A stretch of DNA of 64,000 nucleotides, taken from Rhodospirillaceae bacterium SYSU D60007. GTDB lineage: Bacteria > Pseudomonadota > Alphaproteobacteria > Reyranellales > Reyranellaceae. The position numbers and the translations under genes were made by a program. Under the pieces are notes generated by a model. That model saw nothing but the letters and a program-made list of their open reading frames with translations, was not told where the DNA came from and ran no database searches. This document shows positions 50,661-60,499 of this stretch, piece after piece. The stretch spans positions 62,001 to 126,000 of the forward strand of contig QOCQ01000017.1 of NCBI GenBank assembly GCA_003574685.1. Reading direction: 5' to 3'. The number at the start of each line of letters is the position of its first letter. The stretch's first letter is position 1.

Positions 50661-52559
50661 ATGCATCCGGTTCGGTATGAGAATCCCGATGCGCTGGCGG
50701 ATGCCATCATCGGTGAGGTCGGCAAGAACATCGTTCTGGCGCTGCCCCTGGGTCTCGGCAAGGCCAACCACGTTGCCAATGTGCTCTTCATGCGGGCGAT
50801 GGAGGACTCGTCCGTTCAGCTCCGCATCTTCACCGCGCTCACGCTGGAGAAGCCGCGCGGCGGAAGCGACCTGGAGCGGCGCTTTGTCGGTCCCATGGCC
50901 GAGCGCCTGTTCGGCGGCTGGCCCGATCTGGCTTATGCGCTGGCGCGGCGTGCCGGCGTGCTGCCAGCCAACATCGCGATCAACGAGTTCTTCCTGCTCG
51001 CCGGCCGGTTCCTCTCCTTGCCGACGGCTCAACAGGATTACATCTGCGCCAACTACACGCATGCGGCGGGCTATGTGCTGGACCGCGGCGTCAATGTGGT
51101 GGCGCAGCTTGTCGCGAAGCGCATGGATGCCAGCGCGCCGCGCTACAGCCTGAGCTGCAATCCCGATCTGACGCTCGATCTTCTGGCGGCACGGCAGAGG
51201 GGCCGGGCCAAATTCCTGCTGGTCGGCCAGGTCAACGACGAGCTGCCCTTCATGCCCGGCGACGGTGATCTGCCCGGCGATGCCTTCAGCCATGTGCTTG
51301 AGAGTCCAGCGACCCAGTTTTCGCTGTTCGCGCCACCCAAGCCGCCGGTCAGTCCGGCCGAGTACGCCACCGGTTTTCATGTCGCGCGTCTGGTGCGCGA
51401 CGGCGGCACGCTGCAGATCGGTATCGGCTCGGTGGGCGATGCGGTCTGCCAGGCACTGATCCTGCGCCAGCAGCAGAACGACCTCTTCAGGGAGACGGTG
51501 TCGCGCCTCTCGCCCTTGCCGCCCGAGCCGTTCGAGTCGGCCCCCTTTTCGACGGGCCTGTATGCCGCCACAGAAATGTTGGTGGACGGTTTTCTGGAGC
51601 TGATGAAGGAAGGAGTCCTGAAGCGGGAAGTGGACGGTGCCATCGTGCACGCCGCCTTCTTCCTCGGGCCGCGGGCATTCTACCGTACGCTGCGCGAGAT
51701 GCCGGAAAGCGAACGGGCGCGCATCCGCATGACGCCGGTCGGCTTCGTCAACGAGCTGTTCGGCGACGAGATGGCCAAGCGCCGCGCCCGCATCGATGCG
51801 CGCTTCGTCAACAATGCGATGATGGCCACGTTGCTGGGAGCCGTCGTTTCGGACGGCCTGGCGGATGGCCGGGTCGTGAGCGGCGTGGGCGGTCAGTACA
51901 ATTTCGTCGCCCAGGCCCTCGCGCTGGAAGGCGCGCGCTCCATCATCACGCTGAATGCCACCCGTCGCGAGGGCGGGCGGCTGCGCTCCAACATCCGCTG
52001 GAACTATGGTCACATCACCATTCCGCGGCATTTGCGCGATATCATCGTTACCGAGTATGGCGTTGCCGACCTGCGGGGCCGCAGCGACGCGGAATGCGTG
52101 GCGGCCATGCTGGCCGTGACCGACTCCCGCTTCCAAAACTCGCTGCTGCGCGAGGCGAAGGAAGCCGGCAAGATTGCGCGCGGCTACGAGATCCCAGCGG
52201 CCTGCCGCGACAACACACCCGAGCGGATCGAGCGCGCCTTGCAGCCGCTCCGCGCCCGGGGTCTGGTCCCGTTGTTTCCCTTCGGAACGGACTTCACCGC
52301 CGTCGAGCAGCGGCTGATGCCGGCGCTGGGCATGCTCAGGTCGGCGGCCAAGAGCATCGCACCGCTGGTCAGTCTCTTCTGGCGTGGCCTTTCGGCCGGC
52401 GCGGTTTCGGAGGAGGATGCCGCCTGCCTGGAGCGGCTCGATCTCGCGTCAACCACAGGCATACGTCAGCGTATTCTGCGGATGCTGGTTCGCGGGGGGC
52501 TGGCCGCGACAAAAGAGGACGTGCCTTGCACTGGAACAGGCAGCCCATTGGCAAGTTGA
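50661..52559 (+). CDS. Acetyl-CoA hydrolase/transferase family protein
   Basis: A 632-residue member of the acetyl-CoA hydrolase/CoA-transferase superfamily. The catalytic Glu is in DIIVTEYGVADLRGRSD, preceded by VSGVGGQYNFVAQALALEGA, both typical of the C-terminal domain; the N-terminal domain has LPLGLGKANHVANVLF. The usual length is about 500-520 residues, so there are extra segments in the middle. It moves CoA between acids or hydrolyses acyl-CoA. GGGGAGG lies 6 nt before the ATG. Alone with the Usp gene 30 nt downstream, likely co-transcribed. Confidence 0.82.
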   Translation: MHPVRYENPDALADAIIGEVGKNIVLALPLGLGKANHVANVLFMRAMEDSSVQLRIFTALTLEKPRGGSDLERRFVGPMAERLFGGWPDLAYALARRAGVLPANIAINEFFLLAGRFLSLPTAQQDYICANYTHAAGYVLDRGVNVVAQLVAKRMDASAPRYSLSCNPDLTLDLLAARQRGRAKFLLVGQVNDELPFMPGDGDLPGDAFSHVLESPATQFSLFAPPKPPVSPAEYATGFHVARLVRDGGTLQIGIGSVGDAVCQALILRQQQNDLFRETVSRLSPLPPEPFESAPFSTGLYAATEMLVDGFLELMKEGVLKREVDGAIVHAAFFLGPRAFYRTLREMPESERARIRMTPVGFVNELFGDEMAKRRARIDARFVNNAMMATLLGAVVSDGLADGRVVSGVGGQYNFVAQALALEGARSIITLNATRREGGRLRSNIRWNYGHITIPRHLRDIIVTEYGVADLRGRSDAECVAAMLAVTDSRFQNSLLREAKEAGKIARGYEIPAACRDNTPERIERALQPLRARGLVPLFPFGTDFTAVEQRLMPALGMLRSAAKSIAPLVSLFWRGLSAGAVSEEDAACLERLDLASTTGIRQRILRMLVRGGLAATKEDVPCTGTGSPLAS

Positions 52560-52589
52560 TGGTCTGTACAGGCCGAGCTGGAGGTCACC

Positions 52590-53402
52590 ATGCGACTGCG
52601 CACTTTGCTGGTCCACGCCGATACGGACGAACGCCTGCCGCAACGCTTGGCACTCAGCGTCTCTATCGCCCGGGAACATCAGGCGCGCCTTGTGGTGCTA
52701 TATGTGCTCAAGGCGCCGATGTCGCTCAGCCTCTATGGCGAGCCGATGGGCGCGCCGGCAGCCGACCTGATCCAGCAGGAAATGAATGCGGAGCAGGGGC
52801 GCGCCGAGGAGCTGCGCCGGTCGGTTGACGGGCAGTTAAGCGCAGCCGGCGTGCCCTGGGAGTGGCGCAGCGTGCAGGGTATCACCAGCGAGCAGGTGGC
52901 TGCGACTGGCGGCAGCGCCGACCTCATCGTCATGGGTCAGCCGCAGGAGTCGGTTGCGCCTGTCGCGCAGGTGGCCCTTTCAGCGGGACGTCCTGTCCTC
53001 TGCGTCCCTCATGCCGGCAATTTCGCGACGGCGGGACGGCGCGTGCTGGTGGCATGGCACGGCACCCGCGAGGCAGCACGTGCGCTGCACGATGCCCTGC
53101 CGTTCCTGCTGCGCGCCGACTATGTCAGCCTGTTCACGGCCGGCGACGGCACCGAGGACGACACGCGAATCGACGATGCGCAGCGGCAACTCATCAGCCA
53201 CGGGGTCAAGGCGGAGCTGCGGCGCGCCACGCTGAAGGACATCGACGCAGGCACGGCCATCCTGAATGCCGTCGCCGACAGCGCTTCCGATCTGCTGGTG
53301 ATGGGCGCCTATGGCCATAGCCGCCTGCGCGAGCTGGTCTTCGGCGGCGCCACCCGCACCATCCTGCGCTCGATGCCCGTACCGACCCTCATCTCCCACT
53401 GA
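52590..53402 (+). CDS. Tandem universal stress protein (two UspA domains)
   Basis: A 270-residue protein with two Usp folds (about 1-140 and 145-270). Ends of each domain are the usual ADLIVMGQPQES and SDLLVMGAYGHSRLRELVFG followed by GGATRTILRSMPVPTLISH. The second has the complete G-x2-G-x9-G(S/T) ATP-binding style tail, the first does not, so only one half may bind ATP. Such proteins respond to starvation or oxidative stress. Confidence 0.88.
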   Translation: MRLRTLLVHADTDERLPQRLALSVSIAREHQARLVVLYVLKAPMSLSLYGEPMGAPAADLIQQEMNAEQGRAEELRRSVDGQLSAAGVPWEWRSVQGITSEQVAATGGSADLIVMGQPQESVAPVAQVALSAGRPVLCVPHAGNFATAGRRVLVAWHGTREAARALHDALPFLLRADYVSLFTAGDGTEDDTRIDDAQRQLISHGVKAELRRATLKDIDAGTAILNAVADSASDLLVMGAYGHSRLRELVFGGATRTILRSMPVPTLISH

Positions 53403-53414
53403 CGCGGGGCAGCG

Positions 53415-56400
53415 CTATGCTGCGACCGCGCTTTCCAGGACGCGGTCGGCCTGTTCGAGGTCGACGGAAACCAGCATGGAGACGCCGCGCTCGGCCATGG
53501 TGACGCCGTAGAGGCGGTGCATCTTGGCCATGGTCACCCTGTGATGGGTGATGATCAGGAACCGCGTGTCGGAGTGGCTGGAGATATCGGCCACCAGATC
53601 GCAGAAGCGCTCCACGTTGGCATCGTCAAGCGGTGCATCGACCTCGTCCAGCACGCAGATCGGCGCCGGGTTGGTCATGAACACGGCGAACAGCAGCGCC
53701 AGCGCCGTCAGTGCCTGCTCGCCGCCGGAGAGCAGGGACATCACCTGCAGCTTCTTGCCCGGCGGCGAGGCGACGATCTCCAGCCCCGCCTCGAGCGGGT
53801 CTTCCGATTCGGTCAGCCGCAATTCAGCGCGGCCGCCGCCGAACAGCCGGGTGAACAGCTCCTGGAAGTGACGGTTGACATTCTCGAACGCCGCAAGGAA
53901 GCGCTCGCGGCCTTCGCGGTTGAGGCTGGCAATGCCTTGCCGCAGGCGGCCGATGGCAGCCGACAGGTCGTCCCGCTCGCCGGTCATGGCGACGATCTGC
54001 TGGTCGAGCTCTGCCGCCTCTTCCTCAGCCCGCAGGTTGACCGCGCCCATGCCCTCGCGCTCACTGACCAGCCGCTCCAGCCGGCGTTCGGCCTGGGGCA
54101 GATCGGGCAGCTCCTCCAGGCTTTGCACCTCGGCAAGTTCGAGGATCCCTGCCGGGGCAATGCGCAGGCGCTCCTCGATACGGTCGATGATGGCGCGGCG
54201 TTCGCGGTCGGCCTGCTCCAGCAGCCCTTCGCGCCGCACACGCTGCTCGCGCGCCTCGGCCAGATCGTGCTCGACCTGCTTCAGCGCCTTTTCGGCGGCC
54301 TGCAACCGGTTCTCGCCCTCGGCAAGACGGTCGGCAGCGGCCTTGCGTGTTTCCTCGGCGGCCGCGATCTGGTCCTCCAGCGCCGCGCGCTGTTCCATGA
54401 GCTGCGCCGGCCGCGCATCCAGCTCGGCGAGGCGTTGCACCAGCATCTCGCGCCGTTCATTCAGGGCAGCGATCTGCTGCGTGGCGTCGGCCAGCCGGTT
54501 CTGCCAGCCCTGGCTTTCCGCCTCGATCTGGCGCAGGCGTTGCGCGCGCAGTCCGGCTTCCCGCGCCAGCGTATCGCAGGCGGTCTGCTTCTCGACGAGC
54601 GCGCTGCGCAGCTCGGCGAGCTGCGCGCGCAGCCCTGCGGCCGCGGTTCGGTCGGCAGATGGATCAGCGATCCACGACCGGCGTGCTTCGCGGAAGGTCC
54701 GGCGCATCTCCAGATCGGCGATCTCACCGCCGACCTGCCGCGCCGTATCGTCCAGCGCCGCAAGACGCGAGCCGAGAGCGGCCGTTTGCTGCGCTACCCC
54801 GGCCGCGTGGTCGCGCGCGGCCGCGGCGGCCCGTTCGGCGTCGGCGATCCGCGCCGCCATTGTCTTGCGCGTGTCGGCCAGCGTGGCGCGCGCGTGCTGT
54901 TCATCGGCCTGTGCGCGCGCCACAATCTCCTGCTCGCGCTGGCGCGCCTGCAGCGTGATGGCCTGCTCGTCCTGCCGGGCTGCCTCGACCAGTTGCCGTT
55001 CGCTCTCACGCGCGCGTGCCACCAGCGCCGCGCCGAATTGCTGCGAGCGCTCCACGACCAGGCGTTCGGCCTGCCGCGCGGCATCCACGGCAGTGCGCGC
55101 GGCGAGATGTTTTGCGTCAGCAGTCGCCAGTTCCGCCTGCGCCTCATCAAGCTGCGCGCGAATTTCGACCAGCTTGTTGCGCTGGCTCAGCCGGTTCGTC
55201 GCTGCTGTCGGTGCACCAGCCTTGATGGTGAATCCATCCCACCGCCACACGGCGCCGTCGCGGGTCACAAGCTGCTGGCCCGGCTTCAGCAGCGGCTGCA
55301 GCCGGCGTCCGGTTTCCTCGTCGGCGACGATGCCGATGAACTGCAGCCGCCGCTCCAGCTCGGGTGGCGCCTTGACATGCGCGGCCAGCGGCTCAGCCTC
55401 GCCCGGCAGCGGGGGCGCGTCGCCCAGCGGCCCCAGCGCCTGCCAGTAGAGCGGCGCGCCGGCGTCGTACGATGCTTCCAGGTCCTCGCCAAACGCCGCA
55501 CCCAGCGCCGCCTCGTAGCCGGACGCCACCGTCAGCGCATCGATCAGCGGCGGCCAGAGGCTGCCTGCGGCCGCGCGCAGGGCTGCGGCAATGCCCGACT
55601 CCTCTGCCTTCAGCCTCGTCACGCGGGCCGATGCCTTGTGCACGATGTCGGCAACCTTCGCGGCGGCGTTTTCGGCCGCCAGCCGCTCGGCGGTGCGGGC
55701 CCGCTCGCATTCGAGACGATCGGCTTCGGCGCGGGCCAGCGCCTCGCGCACCAGCGCGGCACCCTGTCCCTGTGCGGCACGGACCGCCTCTGCGGCCTGC
55801 GCAAGCGCCGCGCGTGCCGCTTCGGCCGCCGTGGCCTGCGCCTCGCGCGCGCGCTCGACGGCTGCCTGCTCATTAGCCTGCGCGGCCTCAAGCGCGGCGG
55901 CGCTTTCTCCACGGATGCGCTCCAGCGCCTCGCGGGCGGCGTTCGCGGCCGCCTCGACATCCGCCAGCGCCGGCAGGGCAGCAAGCTTGCCGCCCAGCTC
56001 CTGCCGCTGGGAATCAGTTTCTTCGCGGCGCGCCTTGAGGCGGATCAGCCGCTCGTTCAGCTCGGCGATCTCGCGCTGGACGCTCTGCATCAGCGTTTCG
56101 TCGGCGGCGATCTGGCGGGTGAGCCGGTCAAGCTCGGCTTCGGCGACATCGGTGGCTTGCCGGGCCGCATCGCGCGCGGCATCCGCTGCCGCCTGCCGTT
56201 CCGCTTCGCCGGCGCGTTCGTCAGTCAGCCGGCCGGACTCCGTGCCCAGCTCCGCCAGCGCTGCCTCGGCATCGCGCCGGCGTTCGCCTTCGCGGCTGGT
56301 GTCGGCTTCGATCTGAGTGAGCCGTATACGGCCTTCCTCGCGCGCCGCCTCGATGCGGCGCAGCTCGTCAGCGAGGGTTTCATGCGCCACCCGCAGGCGC

Positions 56401-57281
56401 TGCAACCCGGCTGCCGCGGCCGCCTCCTTCTGCCTCAGTCCCGGCATGCTGGCTGCGGCATCGGCCTGGGCGGTGGTGGCTGTGGCAGCCAGCCGGGTGA
56501 GGTCGGTCACCGCGGCCGTCGCCTCGTCAAGGCGTGCGCCCGCCTGCGCCATGCCGTGATCGGCCTCGGCCAGCTTCAATGCCAGCACGGCGGCCTCGGC
56601 CCGGCGGATGTGGTCGGTGAGGTTGCGGTAGCGGCTCGCCTGGCGGGCCTGACGCTTGAGCTGCCGGTGCTGCTCCTCCAGCGCCGCCAGCACGTCCTGC
56701 ACGCGCAGCAGGTTAGCTTCGGCCGCCTTCAGGCGCAGCTCGGCCTCATGCCGCCGCGAATAGAGACCGGTGATCCCCGCGGCCTCGTCGATGATGCCGC
56801 GCCGGTCCTGCGGCCTTGCGTTGATGATGGCGCCGATGCGGCCCTGGCTGACCATGGCCGTTGAGCGGGCGCCGGAGGCGGCGTCGGCGAACATCACCTG
56901 CACGTCGCGCGCCCGCGTTTCGCGGCCATTCACCTTGTAGAGCGAGCCATGGCCGCGCTCGATGCGGCGCACCACCTCGAGATCGTCGCTGTCATTGAAC
57001 TGCGCCGGTGCTATGCGCTTGCGGTTGTCGAGCTTCAGCAGCACCTCGGCGATGTTGCGCGCCGGCCGCTGGCCGGTGCCGCCGAAGATCACGTCCTCCA
57101 TCTCTGAGCCGCGCATCTGCTTGGCCGAGGTTTCGCCCATGACCCATTTCAGCGCTTCGACAAGGTTTGACTTGCCACAGCCATTGGGCCCGACAATGCC
57201 GGTCAAACCGGGTTCGATGCTGAGTTCGGTCGGATCGACGAACGACTTGAAGCCGGACAGGCGAAGCTTGTGAAACTGCAC
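53415..57281 (-). CDS. smc: Chromosome segregation SMC ATPase
   Basis: A 1288-residue SMC protein, longer than the usual ~1150. Walker A is GPNGCGKSN (31-39); the ABC signature LLSGGEQALTALALLFA and Walker B PICVLDEVDAPLDD close the head at the C-terminus. Between them are two coiled coils and a hinge around 520-680 (VASGYEAALGAAFGEDLEAS...). It forms a ring with ScpA/ScpB that compacts and separates the chromosome. Extra length is in Ala/Arg/Glu-rich coil. It follows the DsbA-like gene by 19 nt in the same direction; convergent with the Usp gene. Confidence 0.96.
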   Translation of the reverse strand: MQFHKLRLSGFKSFVDPTELSIEPGLTGIVGPNGCGKSNLVEALKWVMGETSAKQMRGSEMEDVIFGGTGQRPARNIAEVLLKLDNRKRIAPAQFNDSDDLEVVRRIERGHGSLYKVNGRETRARDVQVMFADAASGARSTAMVSQGRIGAIINARPQDRRGIIDEAAGITGLYSRRHEAELRLKAAEANLLRVQDVLAALEEQHRQLKRQARQASRYRNLTDHIRRAEAAVLALKLAEADHGMAQAGARLDEATAAVTDLTRLAATATTAQADAAASMPGLRQKEAAAAAGLQRLRVAHETLADELRRIEAAREEGRIRLTQIEADTSREGERRRDAEAALAELGTESGRLTDERAGEAERQAAADAARDAARQATDVAEAELDRLTRQIAADETLMQSVQREIAELNERLIRLKARREETDSQRQELGGKLAALPALADVEAAANAAREALERIRGESAAALEAAQANEQAAVERAREAQATAAEAARAALAQAAEAVRAAQGQGAALVREALARAEADRLECERARTAERLAAENAAAKVADIVHKASARVTRLKAEESGIAAALRAAAGSLWPPLIDALTVASGYEAALGAAFGEDLEASYDAGAPLYWQALGPLGDAPPLPGEAEPLAAHVKAPPELERRLQFIGIVADEETGRRLQPLLKPGQQLVTRDGAVWRWDGFTIKAGAPTAATNRLSQRNKLVEIRAQLDEAQAELATADAKHLAARTAVDAARQAERLVVERSQQFGAALVARARESERQLVEAARQDEQAITLQARQREQEIVARAQADEQHARATLADTRKTMAARIADAERAAAAARDHAAGVAQQTAALGSRLAALDDTARQVGGEIADLEMRRTFREARRSWIADPSADRTAAAGLRAQLAELRSALVEKQTACDTLAREAGLRAQRLRQIEAESQGWQNRLADATQQIAALNERREMLVQRLAELDARPAQLMEQRAALEDQIAAAEETRKAAADRLAEGENRLQAAEKALKQVEHDLAEAREQRVRREGLLEQADRERRAIIDRIEERLRIAPAGILELAEVQSLEELPDLPQAERRLERLVSEREGMGAVNLRAEEEAAELDQQIVAMTGERDDLSAAIGRLRQGIASLNREGRERFLAAFENVNRHFQELFTRLFGGGRAELRLTESEDPLEAGLEIVASPPGKKLQVMSLLSGGEQALTALALLFAVFMTNPAPICVLDEVDAPLDDANVERFCDLVADISSHSDTRFLIITHHRVTMAKMHRLYGVTMAERGVSMLVSVDLEQADRVLESAVAA

Positions 57282-57300
57282 GTCGGACCCTGGGTTGCTA

Positions 57301-57939
57301 CTACTTCAATACCTTGGCGAGCGCGTCATCGAGCGCGGCAATGGTGCGCGCCCCGGTCCAGCGCTCGCCGTTGATGAACAGCGTCGGCGTCGCACTCACG
57401 CCCAGCTTCTCGCCCGCCTGACGTTCGGCCACGATCGCGGTCGCGATCTTGTCGTTCGCCAGACACGTCTTGATGTCGGCTTCGGTGATGCCGCCGATGC
57501 GCAGCGATTTGGCCAGATCGGCCATCGGATCCTTGGCCGCTGCCCACTGCGATTGCGTCTGGAAGATCAGGTCGAGCACCGCAAAGTAGCGCTCGCTGCC
57601 GGCACATTCCGCGATCTGTGCGGCCTGCAAGGCCACCGCGTCGAGCGGAAAGTCGCGGTAGACGTACCGGACCTTGCCCGTGTCGATGTACTTCTTCTTC
57701 AGTTCCGGCAACACCTCGTTATGGAACGAGGCGCAATGCGGGCAGGTCATTGACGCGTATTCGACGATGACCACCGGCGCGTCCTGCTTACCCAGCACAT
57801 GGTCCGTCGGCGCGGGCTGCAATTCGGCCGGGGGCGACTGGGCCAGCAGCACGGCACCCCCTGGCGGAGCGGCAAGGACGCTCCCCGGAACCAGGGCCGC
57901 CGACAGGATGCCTCCAACCAGGATCAATATCTTACGCAT
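57301..57939 (-). CDS. DsbA-family exported thiol:disulfide protein
   Basis: A 212-residue protein with a signal peptide (MRKILILVGGILSAALVPGS, cleaved near LAA) and a thioredoxin fold with inserted helices. Active site CPHC at 66-69 in EYASMTCPHCASFHNEVLPE, cis-Pro in SATPTLFINGERW. This is the DsbA/BdbD/ScsC-like branch that forms or shuffles disulfides in the periplasm. AAGGGAG 5 nt before the ATG supports the start. Part of the dciA-dsbA-smc run. Confidence 0.9.
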   Translation of the reverse strand: MRKILILVGGILSAALVPGSVLAAPPGGAVLLAQSPPAELQPAPTDHVLGKQDAPVVIVEYASMTCPHCASFHNEVLPELKKKYIDTGKVRYVYRDFPLDAVALQAAQIAECAGSERYFAVLDLIFQTQSQWAAAKDPMADLAKSLRIGGITEADIKTCLANDKIATAIVAERQAGEKLGVSATPTLFINGERWTGARTIAALDDALAKVLK

Positions 57940-58078
57940 CGAACTCCCTTCAGCCCCTACATCTTGGGCGCCAGGCGCGTAAAAAGTCAACGAAACCGGT
58001 CCTGCGATTGTCCACAAATACTGCTGGCCAAATGTGGCCCGTAGCAGGCGTCGTTGGACGGGTCAAAACACGTGCCGA

Positions 58079-58612
58079 TTACCCTTTCCGACGGGACAGG
58101 ATGGCCTGGCCCAGCCGCTCCAGCGCCTGGCGCAGGGCGTCGTCAGCCACCGGGGCTAACCGCTCGTGCAGGTCCTGCCGGCGGTGGGGGTCCAGTGGCG
58201 CGCTTCCCAGGACCGGCGGTACCCTGCGGGGCAAAGGCCCCTGAACGATCCGCAGCCGTCCGACGGCGGCATAGCCGAAATAGCCGTTGATGCGCTCGAT
58301 GATTTGCGGGGCGAGGTGCTGGAGTTCCAGCGACAGGGGCCCCTCGACGCGCAGCCGCAGGGTCCCGCCGGTGGCCGGGGCGGCGGCGCGGCGTGGCGAG
58401 CTGGCAGGGCGGCCATGCCCGCCCCCCAGCCGTTCCGGCAGGCTATGGCGTGCGATCTCGGGGCCGACAATGGCCGGCCATTCCGCCGCCAGCCGTGCCG
58501 TTGCGGTGCCGCGCTGCCGGGCCAGGGGTCGCATCAGCCTCGCCGCGTGGGCGCCCGCCGATTTCAGGCTTCCGCGCCGGTCCAGCTCGATCTCGCGCTC
58601 GTCATCGGCCAT
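58079..58612 (-). CDS. DciA/DUF721 family protein
   Basis: A 177-residue protein of DUF721. The N-terminal part has LAAEWPAIVGPEIARHSLPE, the KH-like W-x-x-IVG block, and the middle GGTLRLRVEGPLSLELQHLA with QIIERINGYFGYAAVGRLRI completes the domain. DUF721 proteins include DciA, which loads the replicative helicase DnaB where DnaC is absent. Alphaproteobacterial members are often next to mutY and dsbA, as here. The ~45-residue C-terminal tail is not conserved. 139 bp separate it from the dsbA-like gene. Confidence 0.8.
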   Translation of the reverse strand: MADDEREIELDRRGSLKSAGAHAARLMRPLARQRGTATARLAAEWPAIVGPEIARHSLPERLGGGHGRPASSPRRAAAPATGGTLRLRVEGPLSLELQHLAPQIIERINGYFGYAAVGRLRIVQGPLPRRVPPVLGSAPLDPHRRQDLHERLAPVADDALRQALERLGQAILSRRKG

Positions 58613-58682
58613 GCCGGCAGAATAATGGAACAGGGTACCCGCTCCAGCCGTTTATCAGGTGTACGCAGGCGGGAGGCCGGCC

Positions 58683-59072
58683 ATGTCCGACACGCTGTCG
58701 CAGTTGCATCAGTTCAGCCTCGGATTGAGTGACGACGGGCGTCTCTGCCGAATGGTGTTCGTTGATGACCAGTCACGCTCGGTCGAGTGCCTGGCCGATT
58801 TCAATGAGTTCACGCAATTTGTCTCGCGCCTGTGCGATGCGGCGACGGAGATGGCCAAGCGCCAGTCACCGGACTCGGCGCTGGCGCCGGAAAGCTGCCC
58901 GGGCATTCCGGTGGCCGCAGCGTCCTTCGAGACCGATCCGCGGACCGGCCAGATCAACGGCAATATGGTGACGGACACGGGCGATGCCTTCACGCTCCAG
59001 CTTGGCCCGCAGGTCGCCGCGCACATGGCGCGTGATCTCGTGCTGGCGCTGCCCGCCCAGGCGGCAAGCTAA
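58683..59072 (+). CDS. Hypothetical protein (129 residues)
   Basis: A soluble, acidic protein with no signal or membrane part (MSDTLSQLHQFSLGLSDDGR...). It has an even composition, three Cys, and a possible beta-sheet layout (CRMVFVDDQSRSVECLADFN). GGGAGG 6 nt before the ATG is a good ribosome site. It lies between dciA and mutY and is transcribed in the mutY direction. No family recognised. Confidence 0.65.
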   Translation: MSDTLSQLHQFSLGLSDDGRLCRMVFVDDQSRSVECLADFNEFTQFVSRLCDAATEMAKRQSPDSALAPESCPGIPVAAASFETDPRTGQINGNMVTDTGDAFTLQLGPQVAAHMARDLVLALPAQAAS

Positions 59073-59156
59073 GTCATCCACCACGGCGGCGAAGTTCGCG
59101 TGCCTGCTTTCTGAAACGGCGGCCTAGTATGGGTGCGGTCCAACCGACGCGCCCGC

Positions 59157-60278
59157 ATGCTCGATTCCGAAACATTCACCCCTGAAGACGCCCGCGCCGA
59201 TCCAGGACCGCTGCCGGACGCCTGCGCTGCGCGCGTGCTGGCCTGGTACGATCGTCACCGCCGCAGCCTGCCCTGGCGCGCGCCGCCGGGTGCGCGGGCC
59301 GATCCCTACCGCGTATGGCTGAGCGAGATCATGCTGCAGCAGACCACAGTGGCGGCCGTCGGCAGCTATTTCTTGGCCTTCCTCGAACGCTGGCCGACGG
59401 TCCGCGATCTGGCGCAGGCATCGCTGGACGAGGTGCTGCATGCCTGGCAGGGGCTGGGTTACTACGCACGGGCGCGCCATCTGCATGCCTGCGCGCGGGC
59501 CGTCGTCGAGCGACACGGTGGCGCGTTTCCCGATAGCGAAGAGGCACTACGCGCCCTGCCGGGCGTGGGGTCCTACACCGCCGCGGCCATTGCCGCGATT
59601 GCCTTCGACAAGCCGGCCAGCGCTGTTGACGGCAATGTGGAACGCGTCATCGCCCGGCTTCATGCGCTGGAGACGCCCTTGCCGGACGTCAAGCCGGCGA
59701 TCCGGAGACTCGCCGAAAGGCTGGTGCCGACGCGGCGCGCCGGGGACTACGCCCAAGCGATGATGGACCTCGGCGCCACGGTGTGTACGCCGCGTGCGCC
59801 CCGTTGCGTGCTGTGCCCGGTGATTGATCTCTGCGCCGGCCGGCGGTTGGGCATTGGCGAGACCCTGCCGCGGCGCCGTGAAAAAGTGGCGCGGCCGGTG
59901 CGCCACGGCATCGCCTTCCTGCTGGTGCGGCGTGACGGCGCGGTGCTGCTGCGCCGCCGGCCGCCCGAGGGATTGCTGGGCGGGATGATGGAGGTGCCGT
60001 CCAGCGACTGGCAACCGGGCGAGCTGGACCGGAACTCCTGCATGGCCGCAGCGCCAGTTGCCGCCGGATGGCGCGTGCTGCCTGGTATCGTCCGCCACGT
60101 GTTTACGCATTTCGAATTGCGTCTCGAAGTCGCCGCCGCCCATGCCCCGACCGCCCGCATGGCGGACGGGGTAGCGGACTCACGTTGGTGCCCGGTGGAC
60201 CGGCTGGACGAGATGGCGCTGCCGACCGTGATGAAGAAGATTCTGACACACGGGCTGAAGGGCCTTGCTGACCGTTGA
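59157..60278 (+). CDS. mutY: A/G-specific adenine DNA glycosylase
   Basis: A 373-residue glycosylase that removes A paired with 8-oxoguanine. Catalytic Glu57 (WLSEIMLQQTTV) and Asp158 (SAVDGNVERV) are present, the helix-hairpin-helix is LRALPGVGSYTAAAIAAIAF, and the [4Fe-4S] ligands form CTPRAPRCVLCPVIDLC (C-x6-C-x2-C-x5-C). The C-terminal Nudix-like domain recognises oxoG. The ATG is assumed; a GTG eight codons upstream is in frame and neither has a clear ribosome site. Confidence 0.96.
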   Translation: MLDSETFTPEDARADPGPLPDACAARVLAWYDRHRRSLPWRAPPGARADPYRVWLSEIMLQQTTVAAVGSYFLAFLERWPTVRDLAQASLDEVLHAWQGLGYYARARHLHACARAVVERHGGAFPDSEEALRALPGVGSYTAAAIAAIAFDKPASAVDGNVERVIARLHALETPLPDVKPAIRRLAERLVPTRRAGDYAQAMMDLGATVCTPRAPRCVLCPVIDLCAGRRLGIGETLPRRREKVARPVRHGIAFLLVRRDGAVLLRRRPPEGLLGGMMEVPSSDWQPGELDRNSCMAAAPVAAGWRVLPGIVRHVFTHFELRLEVAAAHAPTARMADGVADSRWCPVDRLDEMALPTVMKKILTHGLKGLADR

Positions 60279-60337
60279 ATTTTGGCCGCGCTCGCGCCAC
60301 GTCCGACCCTGTATTTGTGGCCAGCCATGAGGATGCG

Positions 60338-60493
60338 ATGACCGTCGCCGAGTTGATCGCCTTGCTGGAGAACGAGGATGCCGACGCGACGATCCTGGTC
60401 AATGTCGAGGGAACGCCGCGCGAGATCTCACATCTCGAAGCCCTGCCGCAGGAGGACGGCGAGCTTGAGGTTCACATCATGCTGCCGGACTAG
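60338..60493 (+). CDS. 51-residue acidic small protein
   Basis: MTVAELIALLENEDADATIL opens a 51-residue protein that ends VHIMLPD; it is strongly acidic (12 Asp or Glu) and looks like a beta-alpha-beta mini-fold. GAGG 5 nt before the ATG supports translation. It may be read from the mutY transcript, 59 nt downstream of it. Function unknown. Confidence 0.55.
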   Translation: MTVAELIALLENEDADATILVNVEGTPREISHLEALPQEDGELEVHIMLPD

Positions 60494-60499
60494 CGCGTG

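Noticed and set aside
53517-56864. Open frame of about 1115 codons on the strand opposite smc
   Set aside because: It is a GC-rich antisense shadow: it mirrors smc codon for codon, has low-complexity Leu/Gly/Arg content and no family blocks, while smc has full Walker and signature motifs.
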